From Gammaproteobacteria bacterium (GTDB lineage: Bacteria > Pseudomonadota > Gammaproteobacteria > SZUA-152): DNA of 64,000 nucleotides. Numbering within the stretch: position 1 is the stretch's first letter; each line of letters begins with the position of its first letter. The notes beneath the pieces were generated by a model. The model worked only from the letters and a program-made list of their open reading frames with translations. It was not told the origin of the DNA and made no database searches. Shown in pieces: positions 44,012 through 53,939 of this stretch. The translations under genes were made by a program, and so were the position numbers. Location: assembly GCA_021647705.1 (NCBI GenBank), contig JAKIUF010000011.1, positions 32,774 to 96,773 of the forward strand. Reading direction: 5' to 3'.

Positions 44012-45100
44012 CTATGGCCGATGCGCCTGCGCTAGATAATCATTGCTGCGCATTTCCAGCAATCGGCTTACTGTGCGTTGAAAATCAAAGGTATGGCGAC
44101 GACCGCGATACAAGTGTGTGGGCTCGTTATCGGCGGTGATCAACAGTTTGACGCGCCGATCATAAAATTCGTCCACCATATCGATAAACCGATGTGCCCA
44201 TTCTTCTTCATTTTCACCCATGTCCGGCACGCGGGAAACAAGTATGGTATGAAATTGTCGGGCTAACTCAATATAGTCAGCACTGGCGCGAGGGCCATGA
44301 CATAGCTGATAAAAATCAAACCAGGCAACATTGTCAGTGCGACGATGGCAGGCAATTTGGCGATGGTTGATGTGTAGTGGAGTGTCAATCAATGGCGTGC
44401 CGGGGGCGAGTTCGTTAAAACGCTGTTCGATAGCACGTTCACTAGCGGTGTTGAGAGGTGAAAACCAAGTGTGAGCTTGTTTGAGTTTGCGCAGACGGTA
44501 GTCAGTGTTGCCGGTTAACTCAATGACTTCAGTGGCGGTTTCAATGAGTTTGATGGCGGGCAGAAAATGCTCGCGTTGCAGGCCATTTTTGTACAATTCT
44601 GTCGGCGCAAGGTTAGAGGTGAATACCAACGTGATACCTTGGGCGCTGAATGCATCGAGCAGGCGATAAAGAATCATAGCATCAGTGATGTCCTCCACAT
44701 AAAATTCATCGAGACACAATATGCGTGTGCGTTGCGCAAAGTGTCTGGCTACGATGAGCAGGGGGTCGCGTTGCCCCGCCAATTGTGTAAGTTCATCATG
44801 AATTTCCTGCATGAAGTGACGAAAGTGCAAACGTAGTTTTTGATCAAAGGGCAGGGCATTGAAAAACATGTCCATGAGCCAGGTTTTACCGCGACCGATA
44901 CCACCCCATAAATATAAGCCACGCTGTGTTAACTCACGCTCCCCAAATTTTTTGTATAGTCGCGTTGCCCAGCTTTTTTGCACAGGCTGTTGTAAACATG
45001 CAGACAGTGCCAGAAAATATTTCAGTGCCGTGAGTTGGGCCGGGTCAGGCTCAAAATGCGCATTTTGCAAGGCGTGCTGATATTGTGTGTTGAGGTTCAT
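44012..45100 (-). CDS. zapE: Cell division protein ZapE (AFG1-like ATPase)
   Basis: A 362-aa ATPase. The start at ATG 45100 (MNLNTQYQHAL) matches the family; an in-frame extension to 45226 has no homology. Walker A is GGIGRGKTWLMD, Walker B LCLDEFYVED, and the arginine/sensor part DYRLRKLKQ follows. In E. coli ZapE binds FtsZ at the constricting septum, and mitochondrial homologues handle respiratory complex turnover. It is monocistronic here, divergent from a small lipoprotein gene. Confidence 0.92.
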   Translation of the reverse strand: MNLNTQYQHALQNAHFEPDPAQLTALKYFLALSACLQQPVQKSWATRLYKKFGERELTQRGLYLWGGIGRGKTWLMDMFFNALPFDQKLRLHFRHFMQEIHDELTQLAGQRDPLLIVARHFAQRTRILCLDEFYVEDITDAMILYRLLDAFSAQGITLVFTSNLAPTELYKNGLQREHFLPAIKLIETATEVIELTGNTDYRLRKLKQAHTWFSPLNTASERAIEQRFNELAPGTPLIDTPLHINHRQIACHRRTDNVAWFDFYQLCHGPRASADYIELARQFHTILVSRVPDMGENEEEWAHRFIDMVDEFYDRRVKLLITADNEPTHLYRGRRHTFDFQRTVSRLLEMRSNDYLAQAHRP

Positions 45101-45128
45101 GCGTGAGAATCTATATTTGTTAATAACT

Positions 45129-45165
45129 TTAGTACACCGCCAAAAAAGCCTTGGTGGTGTACTAA
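45129..45165. repeat. Inverted repeat between zapE and a lipoprotein gene
   Basis: TTAGTACACCGCCAA (45129-45143) pairs with TTGGTGGTGTACTAA (45151-45165), 14 of 15 with one G-T pair and a 7-nt loop. There is no U-tract on either side, so it is not a standard terminator. It lies in the divergent promoter region and could be an operator or a small repeat. Confidence 0.6.
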
Positions 45166-45227
45166 AAGGGTAGCGGCCAGTATTCTCGCTGGCTTTATTG
45201 GCACAGTGTTCGGTATCATGCTGCATT

Positions 45228-45647
45228 ATGCAAAACTTAATTAAAAGAACCGTTTATTTGTGGGTGATGTTACTGGCTATTCTGAGCTTGACCGCCTGTG
45301 ACGAGAAGAAACAACGGGTAGCGCCCTCGGGGGATCATGCCGTGCTAGAGGAATTGGCGGAGGCTTACCGCACGATTAGCGAGAAATACCCCGTACAGCC
45401 GCAGTCCATGCCCCCAAAAGGGCGGAAGGAGTTCTTGAATAAGGTCTTTGCCCAAGCCGGTTACAGCTATTCGGCGACATTAATTGCAATGGGGGAGGCG
45501 GCTATGGGTAGCAGCAATCAGGAGCAGCGTGATTTGGTGGAATTGCTGTTGCTGCCGGTAAGGGGAGTGTCAAATGAAGTCAGGGCCGGCCTGTATACCG
45601 ATGACGAACTGGTGGCGATGCAGCGTTTACAGATATATTTTCGTTAG
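45228..45647 (+). CDS. Small lipoprotein, unknown function
   Basis: The start is placed at ATG 45228 (139 aa). The signal peptide ends in a good lipobox LSLTAC, so the product should be a lipid-anchored periplasmic protein of about 115 residues. The mature part is mostly helical, with EELAEAYRTISEKYP and KGRKEFLNKVFAQAGYSYSATL. No domain recognised. It is monocistronic. Confidence 0.7.
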   Translation: MQNLIKRTVYLWVMLLAILSLTACDEKKQRVAPSGDHAVLEELAEAYRTISEKYPVQPQSMPPKGRKEFLNKVFAQAGYSYSATLIAMGEAAMGSSNQEQRDLVELLLLPVRGVSNEVRAGLYTDDELVAMQRLQIYFR

Positions 45648-45686
45648 AAATGTAGATTTTCATCGGATTGCCGGTTGAATTGCTTA

Positions 45687-45863
45687 GGAATGGACATTAA
45701 ATAACTTATATAAGTGGCGCTTTGATTTAGTTCGTATTCGTTCGTTCTGATTGAGCAAAAGTGCAGGAATAGTCGTTCTATTCCGAGCTTTTGTGATTGA
45801 AGAACGGGCGAAAACGGGCTGAAGTAGGGATGCCAATTGTATGAGTTATTTAATTTCCATTCC
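45687..45863. repeat. 177-bp palindromic element with 20-bp terminal inverted repeats
   Basis: The left end GGAATGGACATTAAATAACT (45687-45706) and the complement of the right end (45844-45863) match at 19 of 20 bases. Inside is a nested hairpin: CAAAAG-N4-GGAATAG, loop TCGTT, CTATTCC-N3-CTTTTG, with GTTCT/AGAAC outside it. No coding capacity. It has the form of a MITE or a structured repeat and differs in sequence from the elements at 18.6/31.2 kb and 43.8 kb. Confidence 0.75.
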
Positions 45864-45944
45864 GTGTGCGGTGATTTATTGTTTCACAGCCCTTAAAGCC
45901 AGGTTAAGCTTCGTGGTTGCAGTTGCCGTGTGCTAGAGGTGGCG

Positions 45945-46313
45945 TCAAATTTCCAATTCGTTGCTGATTTCAGACAGCATGTAGCGAGCCATCGCCAAAT
46001 TGCCCCGAGTCTTATCGAGTATAAGGTAGACGAAAAGCCCATCTTTTTGAGGCACGAGCCGGATCAGGTGATATTGTGTGCTGAGAGTGATAAGGATATC
46101 TTCAAGGCTATCCTTCAGTCCCAGGTTTCGCATCGTCGTACGTTTCGCGCGTACTATTTCGGTGTTGCCAACGGCAGCCAGATCGAGATTGATTTTAGTG
46201 TCACCTTTCTCAGCGTCGAGCACTCGGCCATTATTACTATCAACGATGCATGCACCTATGAACCCGTCGAGTTTACGGGTTTTTTTAAGACTCTCTTTCA
46301 AACTTGCCATCAC
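45945..46313 (-). CDS. Second Roadblock/LC7-like protein (MglB-type)
   Basis: A 122-aa single-domain protein: DGFIGACIVDSNNGRVLDAEKG, NTEIVRAKRTTMRNLG, DILITLSTQYHLIRLV and DGLFVYLILDKTRGNLAMAR. This is the MglB/Roadblock layout with a conserved DxxxG near the N-terminus. It follows cusA by 74 nt but is unlikely to be part of metal efflux. It may serve the GTPase at 42 kb or another G protein; this is inference. Confidence 0.75.
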   Translation of the reverse strand: MMASLKESLKKTRKLDGFIGACIVDSNNGRVLDAEKGDTKINLDLAAVGNTEIVRAKRTTMRNLGLKDSLEDILITLSTQYHLIRLVPQKDGLFVYLILDKTRGNLAMARYMLSEISNELEI

Positions 46314-46387
46314 TGTTCTCCATTTGGTTGAGCATGATTCTGCTACCTTGCATTTTGTCTACAAATCAATGTGATGATATCCGCTTT

Positions 46388-49300
46388 TTATACGGAAGGA
46401 GTGATTTTCCGTTCTTTCCATATCATATATAAAACAGGAATTAACACCATAGAAACCAGCGGTGCTGTAATCATGCCACCCAACATGGGGGCTGCAATAC
46501 GCTGCATGACTTCTGAGCCAGTTCCTGAGCCCATCATAATCGGTATTAAACCTGCAATCACAACAGCAGCTGACATGGCTTTTGGTCTGACGCGCAAAAC
46601 CGCACCATCAATAATCGCTGCACGCAGCTCCTGTCTGTTACTGGGTTTGTGTTCTTTCATTGCCTGGTCAAGATAGACCAGCATGATGACACCAAATTCA
46701 GCTGCTACACCTGCCAATGCAATAAAACCGACACCAACGGCGACTGAGAGGTTGTAATCCAGTACATAGATTATCCACACGCCACCCACCAGCGCCAGTG
46801 GCACAGTACCCATTACCATGAAACATTCTGTAAAATTACGAAAGTTTAAATAAAGCAATAAAAATATAATCACTAATGTTAATGGTACGACATAAGTTAA
46901 TTTCTCTTTTGCGCGCAACATATATTCATATTGTCCAGACCATCCCACTGAATAGCCTGCGGGCAAATCAATTTTCTCTGCAACTTGTTTTTGTGCATCC
47001 AGTACATATCCCCCCAGATCCCGGTCTTTTATATCGACGTATACCCAACCAATTCGTCGAGCGTTCTCACTCTTGATCATCCCTGGGCCATCCACAATTT
47101 TTATTTCTGCCACTTCATGCAAAGGAATCTGAGCTTTACTTGGGGTGACTATTGGCAATTGTCGAAGTTTGGCAATCGAGTCACGTACGCCTCGTGGATA
47201 GCGCACATTGACAGGATAACGTTCCAGCCCTTCAACGGTTTGGGTTACATTTGCACCCCCTACAGCTGTGCTGATGACCTCTTGAATATCAGCGATATTG
47301 AGCCCAAAGCGGGCAGCAGCGCGACGATTGATATTAATATCAATATAACGAGCGCCTGCCACGCGCTCTGAAAATACAGATAATGTTCCTGGCACGTCTT
47401 TAATAACTTTTTCTATTTCCTGACCAATTTTTTGTATTTCCATCAGGTCTGGCCCCGACACTTTTATACCCAGCGGCGTTTTGACGCCCGTAGAAATCAT
47501 ATCAATACGTGTTTTAATTGGCATTACCCATGAATTGGTTAACCCTGGGATTGAAACAGTTTTTTGCAGTTCCTGTTTGAGTTTCTCCATTGTCATACCT
47601 GGACGCCATTCATTTTTTGGACGCAGCTGAATGGTTGTTTCGATCATTGTCAGTGGCGCAGGGTCTGTTGCTGTTTCAGCGCGTCCAACTTTTCCAAATA
47701 CCGTAGCAACCTCAGGGATGGTGCGAATAAGCTTGTCTGTTAGTTGTAATAACTCACCTGCTTTACCAATCGATATACCGGTAAATGTTGTTGGCATATA
47801 CAATAAATCACCTTCATCCAGTTCTGGCATGAACTCTGACCCTAATCGAGAAAGGGGATAAATTATGGACATAACGGTAAGTATGCATAATAAAATGGTA
47901 ATAATCGGGAAGCGTAATACGCAATGGATGATTGGCATATATATTGCCACCAGTGCCTGCCGTAGAATATTTTTTTCTTCGGGCAAAATACGGCCACGAA
48001 TAAAGTAGCCCATGAGCACGGGCATTAACGTAATAGATAATCCGGCAGCGGCTGCCATGGCGTAGGTTTTTGTAAAGGCAAGTGGGCTAAACAGTTTTCC
48101 CTCCTGCGCTTCTAATGTGAATATGGGCAAAAAACTGAGCGTAATAATGAGCAGAGAGAAGAATAATGCGGGGCCCACTTCAGTTGCTGATTTGGATATT
48201 ATGGCCCATCTGTTTTTATCGGTAACACGCTCTCTTTCCATGTGTTTATGCGCGTTTTCTATCATCACAATTGCGGCATCAACCATTGCCCCCACGGCAA
48301 TTGCGATGCCACCCAGGGACATTATGTTTGCATTTATGCCTTGTTTTTGCATGACGATAAAGGCGATTAAAATGCCAATGGGTAAAATAATGATGGCGAT
48401 AAATGCTGAGCGTAAATGGAACAAAAATACGATACACACCAAGGCAATAATTAAGAATTCCTTGATGAGTTTGTCGCGCAAATTGTCGACCGCATTTTCA
48501 ATCAGAATGGAGCGGTCGTAGGTTTCGATGATTTCTACTCCATCAGGCAGCCCTTTTTTTAATTGGTTGAGCTTTAATTTTACGGCCTCAATCGTATCTA
48601 ATGCATTTTCTCCCCAACGCATCACAACAATTGCACCGACGACTTCACCTTCACCATTAAGCTCGGCAATACCACGACGCATCTGTGGTCCCAGGCGAAT
48701 GTCAGCGATGTCGCTGAGTAAAATGGGGGTCCCCTTATCATTGAGGCTGACGGGAATTTGTTTAAGATCTTCTACGTTGTTTAAATAGCCGCGCGCACGA
48801 ATCATATATTCCGCTTCAGCTTGTTCGATAACCGAACCGCCAACCTCTTGGTTGGCGCGCCGTATTGCCCGGTTGACGGTTTCTAACGGAATTCCATAAA
48901 CTCGCAATTTGTTAGGGTCTAAAACAACCTGATATTGCTTAACCATTCCTCCTACAGTGGCTACTTCAGATACACCCGCAACGGTTTGCAGCTCATATTT
49001 TAAAAACCAGTCCTGTAAGCTGCGTAGTTGTGAAAGGTCGTGATTTCCTGTGCGGTCTACGAGTGCGTATTGGTATATCCAGCCTACACCTGTGGCATCT
49101 GGGCCAAGCTGTGGCTTGGCTGTGTCGGGTAAGTTACTGGCGACCTGACTTAAGTATTCAAGTACACGGGAGCGTGCCCAATAAATATCTGTGCCATCCT
49201 CAAAGATGACATAAACGTAAGAATCACCAAAAAATGAAAACCCCCTTACGGCTATGGTTCCTGGTACGGACAGCATTGCGGTAGTAATGGGATATGTCAC

Positions 49301-49492
49301 CTGGTCTTCTACAACTTCAGGGGATTGGCCAGGATAGGAGGTTTTTATAATAACCTGGAGGTCGGATAAATCAGGAATTGCATCAAGTGGTGTGCGCAAT
49401 AAAGAAAATATACCCCAGCCAATTAATAACAGGGTTAAAAGTATGACCAGTGGCCGGTTTTTTATGGACCAATTAATCGTATGCGCAATCAT
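46388..49492 (-). CDS. cusA: Copper/silver efflux RND pump CusA
   Basis: A 1034-aa inner-membrane proton antiporter that drives Cu+/Ag+ out through the CusCBA channel. The N-terminus ([17 protein letters not shown], then [15 protein letters not shown]) is typical of heavy-metal RND pumps, and [28 protein letters not shown] contains the TM4 acidic relay. The three methionines that bind copper in E. coli CusA have equivalents in LLYM, APLTM and TRIDM, favouring Cu/Ag over Zn/Co/Cd. Full length. It is last in the operon, 144 nt after cusB with a hairpin between. Confidence 0.93.
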   Translation of the reverse strand: MIAHTINWSIKNRPLVILLTLLLIGWGIFSLLRTPLDAIPDLSDLQVIIKTSYPGQSPEVVEDQVTYPITTAMLSVPGTIAVRGFSFFGDSYVYVIFEDGTDIYWARSRVLEYLSQVASNLPDTAKPQLGPDATGVGWIYQYALVDRTGNHDLSQLRSLQDWFLKYELQTVAGVSEVATVGGMVKQYQVVLDPNKLRVYGIPLETVNRAIRRANQEVGGSVIEQAEAEYMIRARGYLNNVEDLKQIPVSLNDKGTPILLSDIADIRLGPQMRRGIAELNGEGEVVGAIVVMRWGENALDTIEAVKLKLNQLKKGLPDGVEIIETYDRSILIENAVDNLRDKLIKEFLIIALVCIVFLFHLRSAFIAIIILPIGILIAFIVMQKQGINANIMSLGGIAIAVGAMVDAAIVMIENAHKHMERERVTDKNRWAIISKSATEVGPALFFSLLIITLSFLPIFTLEAQEGKLFSPLAFTKTYAMAAAAGLSITLMPVLMGYFIRGRILPEEKNILRQALVAIYMPIIHCVLRFPIITILLCILTVMSIIYPLSRLGSEFMPELDEGDLLYMPTTFTGISIGKAGELLQLTDKLIRTIPEVATVFGKVGRAETATDPAPLTMIETTIQLRPKNEWRPGMTMEKLKQELQKTVSIPGLTNSWVMPIKTRIDMISTGVKTPLGIKVSGPDLMEIQKIGQEIEKVIKDVPGTLSVFSERVAGARYIDININRRAAARFGLNIADIQEVISTAVGGANVTQTVEGLERYPVNVRYPRGVRDSIAKLRQLPIVTPSKAQIPLHEVAEIKIVDGPGMIKSENARRIGWVYVDIKDRDLGGYVLDAQKQVAEKIDLPAGYSVGWSGQYEYMLRAKEKLTYVVPLTLVIIFLLLYLNFRNFTECFMVMGTVPLALVGGVWIIYVLDYNLSVAVGVGFIALAGVAAEFGVIMLVYLDQAMKEHKPSNRQELRAAIIDGAVLRVRPKAMSAAVVIAGLIPIMMGSGTGSEVMQRIAAPMLGGMITAPLVSMVLIPVLYMIWKERKITPSV

Positions 49493-49604
49493 TTTTTATT
49501 TTTCATCACAGGGAAAACGAGGTGGTATGCAGGGCATGTCGTTTAATAATATTAAAGACATAACGTTGAATTGAAAGGTGTCGGTGGACGCGTGATAAAA
49601 AGGT

Positions 49605-49627
49605 AGCCCGGCTTATATTGCCGGGCT
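49605..49627 (-). terminator. Intercistronic hairpin between cusB and cusA
   Basis: A perfect 8-bp GC stem AGCCCGGC/GCCGGGCT with a 7-nt loop, 9 nt after the cusB stop. On the minus strand it is followed by ACCTTTTTAT, a U-tract. It could terminate part of the transcripts or protect the 3' end of the cusFCB message, lowering pump expression relative to the adaptor. Confidence 0.55.
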
Positions 49628-49636
49628 TTAATTAAT

Positions 49637-51067
49637 TTAACCGCCACTCATGCGCAATAAACTGGCTTGTAAATTACTTTCCGAGTCAATAAGAAACTGG
49701 CTCGATACAACCACTTCATCACCTTCTTTCAGGCCATGTAAAATTTCAATTTTATTATTTGACTCGATGCCAACCTTTACGGTGACAGGTTTAAATTTTC
49801 CATCCCCCAATGCAATGATAACTCGATCACCTTCACCGGTACGAATTAAAGATTCTCGCGGTATAATCAGCACTTTACGTTTAGGCTCAGTGAAAATTTT
49901 TACATCGGCATACATGTTGGCTTTTAGTAATTCATCGGGATTGTTGAACCGCAAACGCACTTCCAAACTGCGTGTTTGGGGGTCCAGAATCGGGTAAATA
50001 TAGTCGATAGTTCCATCCCAGATTTTACCTGGCATGAAAGGTAATTCCGCTGTTGCTCGATCGCCTATTTTTACCCAGTCTGCTTGGCTTTCAAAAATGT
50101 TGGCAATCAGCCATATGGTTGTCATATCAACCAGGCTGATGATGGACTCGGAAGGTTTGACAAACATGCCTTCTCGTATGTTTAATTCAGAGACTACACC
50201 GTTTTGTGGTGCATAGTAGTTTATCAGAGGAATGATTTTTCTGGATTTTTTGAGTGTTCTGATTTGGGACTTTGACATCCCTAATGCAATTAATCTGTCC
50301 TGTGATGCATCCGCCAGGGAATTGTTTTCCAGGTCCAGAGACTGCAATAGTTCTTCTTGTGCATTCACAAGCTTTGGGGAATAGATTTTGAATAGCAAAT
50401 CACCTTTTTTGACTCTTTCGCCTAATGTTTTGACGGCCAGATGTTCTACCCAGCCATCAGTACGCAGGTGCATATGGCTTATTTTATTTTCGTCATATTT
50501 AACATTTCCCACGCTGTCGATATAGCGATATAAAGTTTTCCGTTTTGCCTTACGGGTATGTACGCCAAGCATGTTGATGACACGGGGCGAGATGGATATG
50601 ACGCCGGCTTCATCGCTGGTATTATTAATGGCCACTAAGTCCATTCCACAAATAGGGCAGGTTGCTTTAGGGTCATTGCTTATTACATCGGTATGCATAG
50701 GGCATACATACGTCGGGTCTGTATGTTTTTTAGCATGCTTCAGCGCGCTTTCACTGGGAATCTGAATCGGCTCGGGTGTGTTTGCGGATGCGGGTGTATC
50801 GATTGGGTTGAATGTGTTTACAGAGGCAACGGCATCAAAATCAATGCTTGATGAGGTGTAGTAACTTAAGCCAACAGTTGTAAAAATAAGCAATGTGGCA
50901 AGTAGTGCTTGTTTTTTCAACACCGATGAAAATTTATCAGCCGCAGGTTTAAAGCGATAGTCATAGTTATATCGGTAATGGTAACGGTAGCGATAACTAC
51001 AATTGAGAAGCCATGTTTTACAGTGCTCTATTTTGTCCCTAAAATTAGTCTGCTTGGTATCTCTCAT
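49637..51067 (-). CDS. cusB: Copper/silver efflux periplasmic adaptor CusB
   Basis: A 476-aa membrane-fusion protein. The N-terminus has an unusual basic Tyr/Arg-alternating stretch (RYRYHYRYNYDYRF, residues 26-39), then a membrane anchor (about 53-67). A heavy-metal-binding domain follows with YVCPMHTDV and CPICGMDLV. The barrel-sandwich hybrid and hairpin domains (RTDGWVEHLAVKTLGERVKKGD; NAQEELLQSL) complete the adaptor. It overlaps the end of cusC by 23 nt, so they are co-translated. It links CusA to the outer-membrane channel and may pass metal from the CusF-like protein. Confidence 0.92.
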   Translation of the reverse strand: MRDTKQTNFRDKIEHCKTWLLNCSYRYRYHYRYNYDYRFKPAADKFSSVLKKQALLATLLIFTTVGLSYYTSSSIDFDAVASVNTFNPIDTPASANTPEPIQIPSESALKHAKKHTDPTYVCPMHTDVISNDPKATCPICGMDLVAINNTSDEAGVISISPRVINMLGVHTRKAKRKTLYRYIDSVGNVKYDENKISHMHLRTDGWVEHLAVKTLGERVKKGDLLFKIYSPKLVNAQEELLQSLDLENNSLADASQDRLIALGMSKSQIRTLKKSRKIIPLINYYAPQNGVVSELNIREGMFVKPSESIISLVDMTTIWLIANIFESQADWVKIGDRATAELPFMPGKIWDGTIDYIYPILDPQTRSLEVRLRFNNPDELLKANMYADVKIFTEPKRKVLIIPRESLIRTGEGDRVIIALGDGKFKPVTVKVGIESNNKIEILHGLKEGDEVVVSSQFLIDSESNLQASLLRMSGG

Positions 51068-52424
51068 GCCCGATCCCCCCGGTTAGATAAAGCAAATTGA
51101 CCTGTGCCTGTGCTGAATCTACAAACAATTGTATTGTTTGTAGCTGAATATCCAGTTCCATTAACCTCGCACGCATTAATGTGTCAAATTTAGTGGCCTG
51201 ACTTCTATAGGCATTTAATGCAGCTTTGGCATTTTGGTTTGCCTGCGGCAATACGGTTTCTCTGTAGTGTTGCAGGCGTTCGTTTAAGCGCAGCCAAGTT
51301 GAATATTCAGCATCCAGCATGCGCTGTAAGTTTCTTTTTTGTTCTGCTGTGGAATATTGAGCGGAACTATAATCCTTTTCGCGAGCCGTTACCCATTTAT
51401 CTTGCCGATTCGATGTAAATAAGGGGATGTCAACGGTAAACATCAGAGACATGAGGTCTGCCCGTTGTTGGCCGGTAGGTGCCGTTTCTCGGAAGCCAAA
51501 ACTTAAATCAACCATCCAGCTAGGGTAGTAGCGTGATTTGGCAGCATTAATCCCTGCTTTGGCAGCGTTTGCATTGGCAATGGAAGCTTGTAGGGACGGA
51601 TGGGTTTCCAGAGATAAAGCCAAGGTGTTACGGTCAGCAATTCCAGGAATCGCAAGGGAACTCAGGGATAGCGGTCGATTGAACTGGGCTGTGCCCACCC
51701 ATTTTCCCAGTTCTGCCAGTGAGCTTTCCTCCATGGCTTTGATTTTAATCGCCCGATCTTTCAGTAAGCTTCGTTCAAGTTGTGCGCGTACAACATTTTG
51801 CTGGTTACCTCTGCCTGACCGATACTGGGATTTTGTTATTTTGACTAGCTGTGTAAATAGGTTATCCGTTTTTTTGATAATATTACCCGTATGATGCTGT
51901 AAGTAGACGCTCAGCCAGGCTTGCCGCACATTGCGCAATACTTCGTATTTCTGGTTTATGGCTTTATGGCTTTGAGCTGTCCCCATCAGGCTCATCTGTT
52001 CCTTTTGAGCATCGAGAAGGCCATGTGGGGGAAATGCTTGTTGTAAGCCAATAACTTGTTGTGTCATTGCTTCCTGTTCCAGCTCCAATGTATCTGTCGG
52101 TATGTTTATGAGACCTAGTTTCAACTTCGGGTCTGGTAAGCTGCCGACTGCAATTCCTTTCTTTTTTAATGCAATGGAGTCCACATCAAGTTTTTTGGTC
52201 AATAAGTCATTTTTTAATGCCAGACTTTCTGCTTCCTGTAGGGTTAGCGGGTTGTTAAGTTGCGTATTACCGGGCACTACGGTGCCTACGGAAAGCGTAA
52301 CTTCTGAACCATTCTCTGACTCACCTTCCCAGAATAGGGTGTTTTTTTCCGCAGCATACGTTCCGCTGGCGTGTAGCAGAAATAAGAAAAATACAAAATT
52401 TCGATAGCTATTAAACAAAAACAA
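51045..52424 (-). CDS. cusC: TolC-family outer-membrane channel CusC
   Basis: A 459-aa outer-membrane efflux protein with signal peptide (cleaved near TYAAEK). TolC-type repeats are visible: LTLQEAESLALKND early and LSLETHPSLQASIANANAAKAGINAAKSRYYP in the second half. It supplies the outer-membrane exit of the RND pump. A perfect hairpin (52443-52475) lies 18 nt upstream of the start. It is unlike CusC of E. coli in having no lipobox. Confidence 0.86.
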   Translation of the reverse strand: MFLFNSYRNFVFFLFLLHASGTYAAEKNTLFWEGESENGSEVTLSVGTVVPGNTQLNNPLTLQEAESLALKNDLLTKKLDVDSIALKKKGIAVGSLPDPKLKLGLINIPTDTLELEQEAMTQQVIGLQQAFPPHGLLDAQKEQMSLMGTAQSHKAINQKYEVLRNVRQAWLSVYLQHHTGNIIKKTDNLFTQLVKITKSQYRSGRGNQQNVVRAQLERSLLKDRAIKIKAMEESSLAELGKWVGTAQFNRPLSLSSLAIPGIADRNTLALSLETHPSLQASIANANAAKAGINAAKSRYYPSWMVDLSFGFRETAPTGQQRADLMSLMFTVDIPLFTSNRQDKWVTAREKDYSSAQYSTAEQKRNLQRMLDAEYSTWLRLNERLQHYRETVLPQANQNAKAALNAYRSQATKFDTLMRARLMELDIQLQTIQLFVDSAQAQVNLLYLTGGIGHERYQAD

Positions 52425-52442
52425 CAGAGTAACCTTTTATGT

Positions 52443-52475
52443 GTAAAACGGCATTTGATTAATCTGCCGTTTTAC
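52443..52475. repeat. Perfect hairpin in the cusC leader
   Basis: GTAAAACGGCA/TGCCGTTTTAC, an 11-bp stem with an 11-nt loop, ends 18 nt before the cusC ATG. There is no U-tract following it on the minus strand, so an RNA-processing or stability role is more likely than termination. Confidence 0.55.
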
Positions 52476-52643
52476 TTTGTTAATATATATAACTGCCTAA
52501 CTTATCTTTGCCTTATTGCTGTGCCAAAAGACTCATTGGTACTTATAAGCTTTGTGCTTTTTTTGTTTCCAGGCACAACGTCCTAGCAAGTTAAAGGCAG
52601 CCTGAGTGACTGCAACACCTCAGAAATCAAGCTGAGTTTGAGT

Positions 52644-52673
52644 GGCTTTATTAATATTCATATTAATAAAGCC
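52644..52673. repeat. AT-rich perfect hairpin after the Met/His-rich protein gene
   Basis: A 13-bp stem GGCTTTATTAATA/TATTAATAAAGCC with loop TTCA, 31 nt after the stop at 52704. It may stabilise or end the 3' end of the cusF-side transcript. Confidence 0.55.
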
Positions 52674-52703
52674 AGTAGCTAAGCTTTCATTAAATTCAGT
52701 ATA

Positions 52704-53843
52704 TTACTGGCTATAAATATATTGATAGCTAACACCGTAGAGAACATCCGTTTCCAGTTGTGGGCCATTTAGATCCTGATATATGGGAACACCAATTTCA
52801 GCACTTAACATATGGTATTTGTTGATGTGACCACTCAAACCAAACAGCAGATCAATTCTTTTTCCGCCACTTGCATCAGGGTCAGATGTTGGGGCCATCA
52901 TTGGATTAATGTCCGGGTCTTGTCCGTCTATTTTTTCCCAGTTCAGAATGTTTATTCGGCTCGATAGCGTAAAGCCAGGATTGATAGAATATGTGCCCCA
53001 AGCAGTTACTTCCAATTGGTCACCCAGTGTATATTGATTATCATTTTCACCTATACGGAATATATAGGTCGCTTGACCACCAATACTCCAAACCCCCAAG
53101 CTTTTGCTGTAGGTTACTGCTGGAACCAAATCATATGTACCTGAGCCCAACTGCATTGAGTAAGGTGCTTGCAGTGGACCATTCACTATGGGAGTCATGG
53201 CCGCACCGGTAGAAATATTTGTGCCATTCATCGTCATGGTGATTTTTTCGTCAATACTGCCAGTGGGAAGACTCAATCCCAAGCTCGTCGTCAGCCCGCT
53301 GTTCAGCTGATACATTATGTCAATACGCGAGTCGCCGATGCCGCTGGTATCCATGGAACCGAACATATCGCCCATCGGCATGCCGTTAGGCATTTGCATC
53401 TGCATTACCATGTCCATTTCATTATTCAGGTAATGAAGCATGCCCATAATGCTGATTTTGTCACTAATGCCGTACATTGCCATAAGCATATGCATATCCA
53501 TGGTCATTTTTGTTGGTGACATTCTGTAGTCAAACCCAGGGGCAGGGCCCATTACGCCCATGCGCGCGGCTGAAATGCTATTGCTGTTAACACTGTTTGT
53601 ACCGTCTAACAGCCCTTTCATGTTCATGCGCATAAACTTGTATTCAAACATGAATCCATCAGCGCCGTGTTCATGGTGAATATGCATTGAGGATGTTGCT
53701 GTGTCGTGACTGCCGTGTTCCGACATGTCATGGTTGGAGCCATGTTGGCTATGATCCATTTCCTCGGCATACACGGAAATGGAGAAGAAACTCAGAACAG
53801 CAAAACAACAGGAGATTTTTTTAATAAGAATAGACATCGACAC
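52704..53843 (-). CDS. Met/His-rich outer-membrane beta-barrel protein of the copper operon
   Basis: A 379-aa product with a signal peptide (cleaved after VYAEE). The mature N-terminus is rich in His (MDHSQHGSNHDMSEHGSHD, then SSMHIHHEHG), and residues 70-165 are unusually rich in Met (for example FMRMNMKG, KMTMDMHMLMAM, MDMVMQMQMPNGMPMGD), a chemistry suited to Cu+/Cu2+. The remainder is a barrel-like repeat ending in YQYIYSQ. It lies between the CusF-like gene and cusC and was probably recruited for copper handling at the outer membrane. Function inferred, not proven. Confidence 0.72.
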   Translation of the reverse strand: MSMSILIKKISCCFAVLSFFSISVYAEEMDHSQHGSNHDMSEHGSHDTATSSMHIHHEHGADGFMFEYKFMRMNMKGLLDGTNSVNSNSISAARMGVMGPAPGFDYRMSPTKMTMDMHMLMAMYGISDKISIMGMLHYLNNEMDMVMQMQMPNGMPMGDMFGSMDTSGIGDSRIDIMYQLNSGLTTSLGLSLPTGSIDEKITMTMNGTNISTGAAMTPIVNGPLQAPYSMQLGSGTYDLVPAVTYSKSLGVWSIGGQATYIFRIGENDNQYTLGDQLEVTAWGTYSINPGFTLSSRINILNWEKIDGQDPDINPMMAPTSDPDASGGKRIDLLFGLSGHINKYHMLSAEIGVPIYQDLNGPQLETDVLYGVSYQYIYSQ

Positions 53844-53939
53844 ATCCTTTGTTCTCGAACATCCTTGTTCTTGAATAAAATCCCTTTTTTATTATTGAAT
53901 AATATTGTGTTGGTTTGAATTTTGGATTTAACGCGAAAT

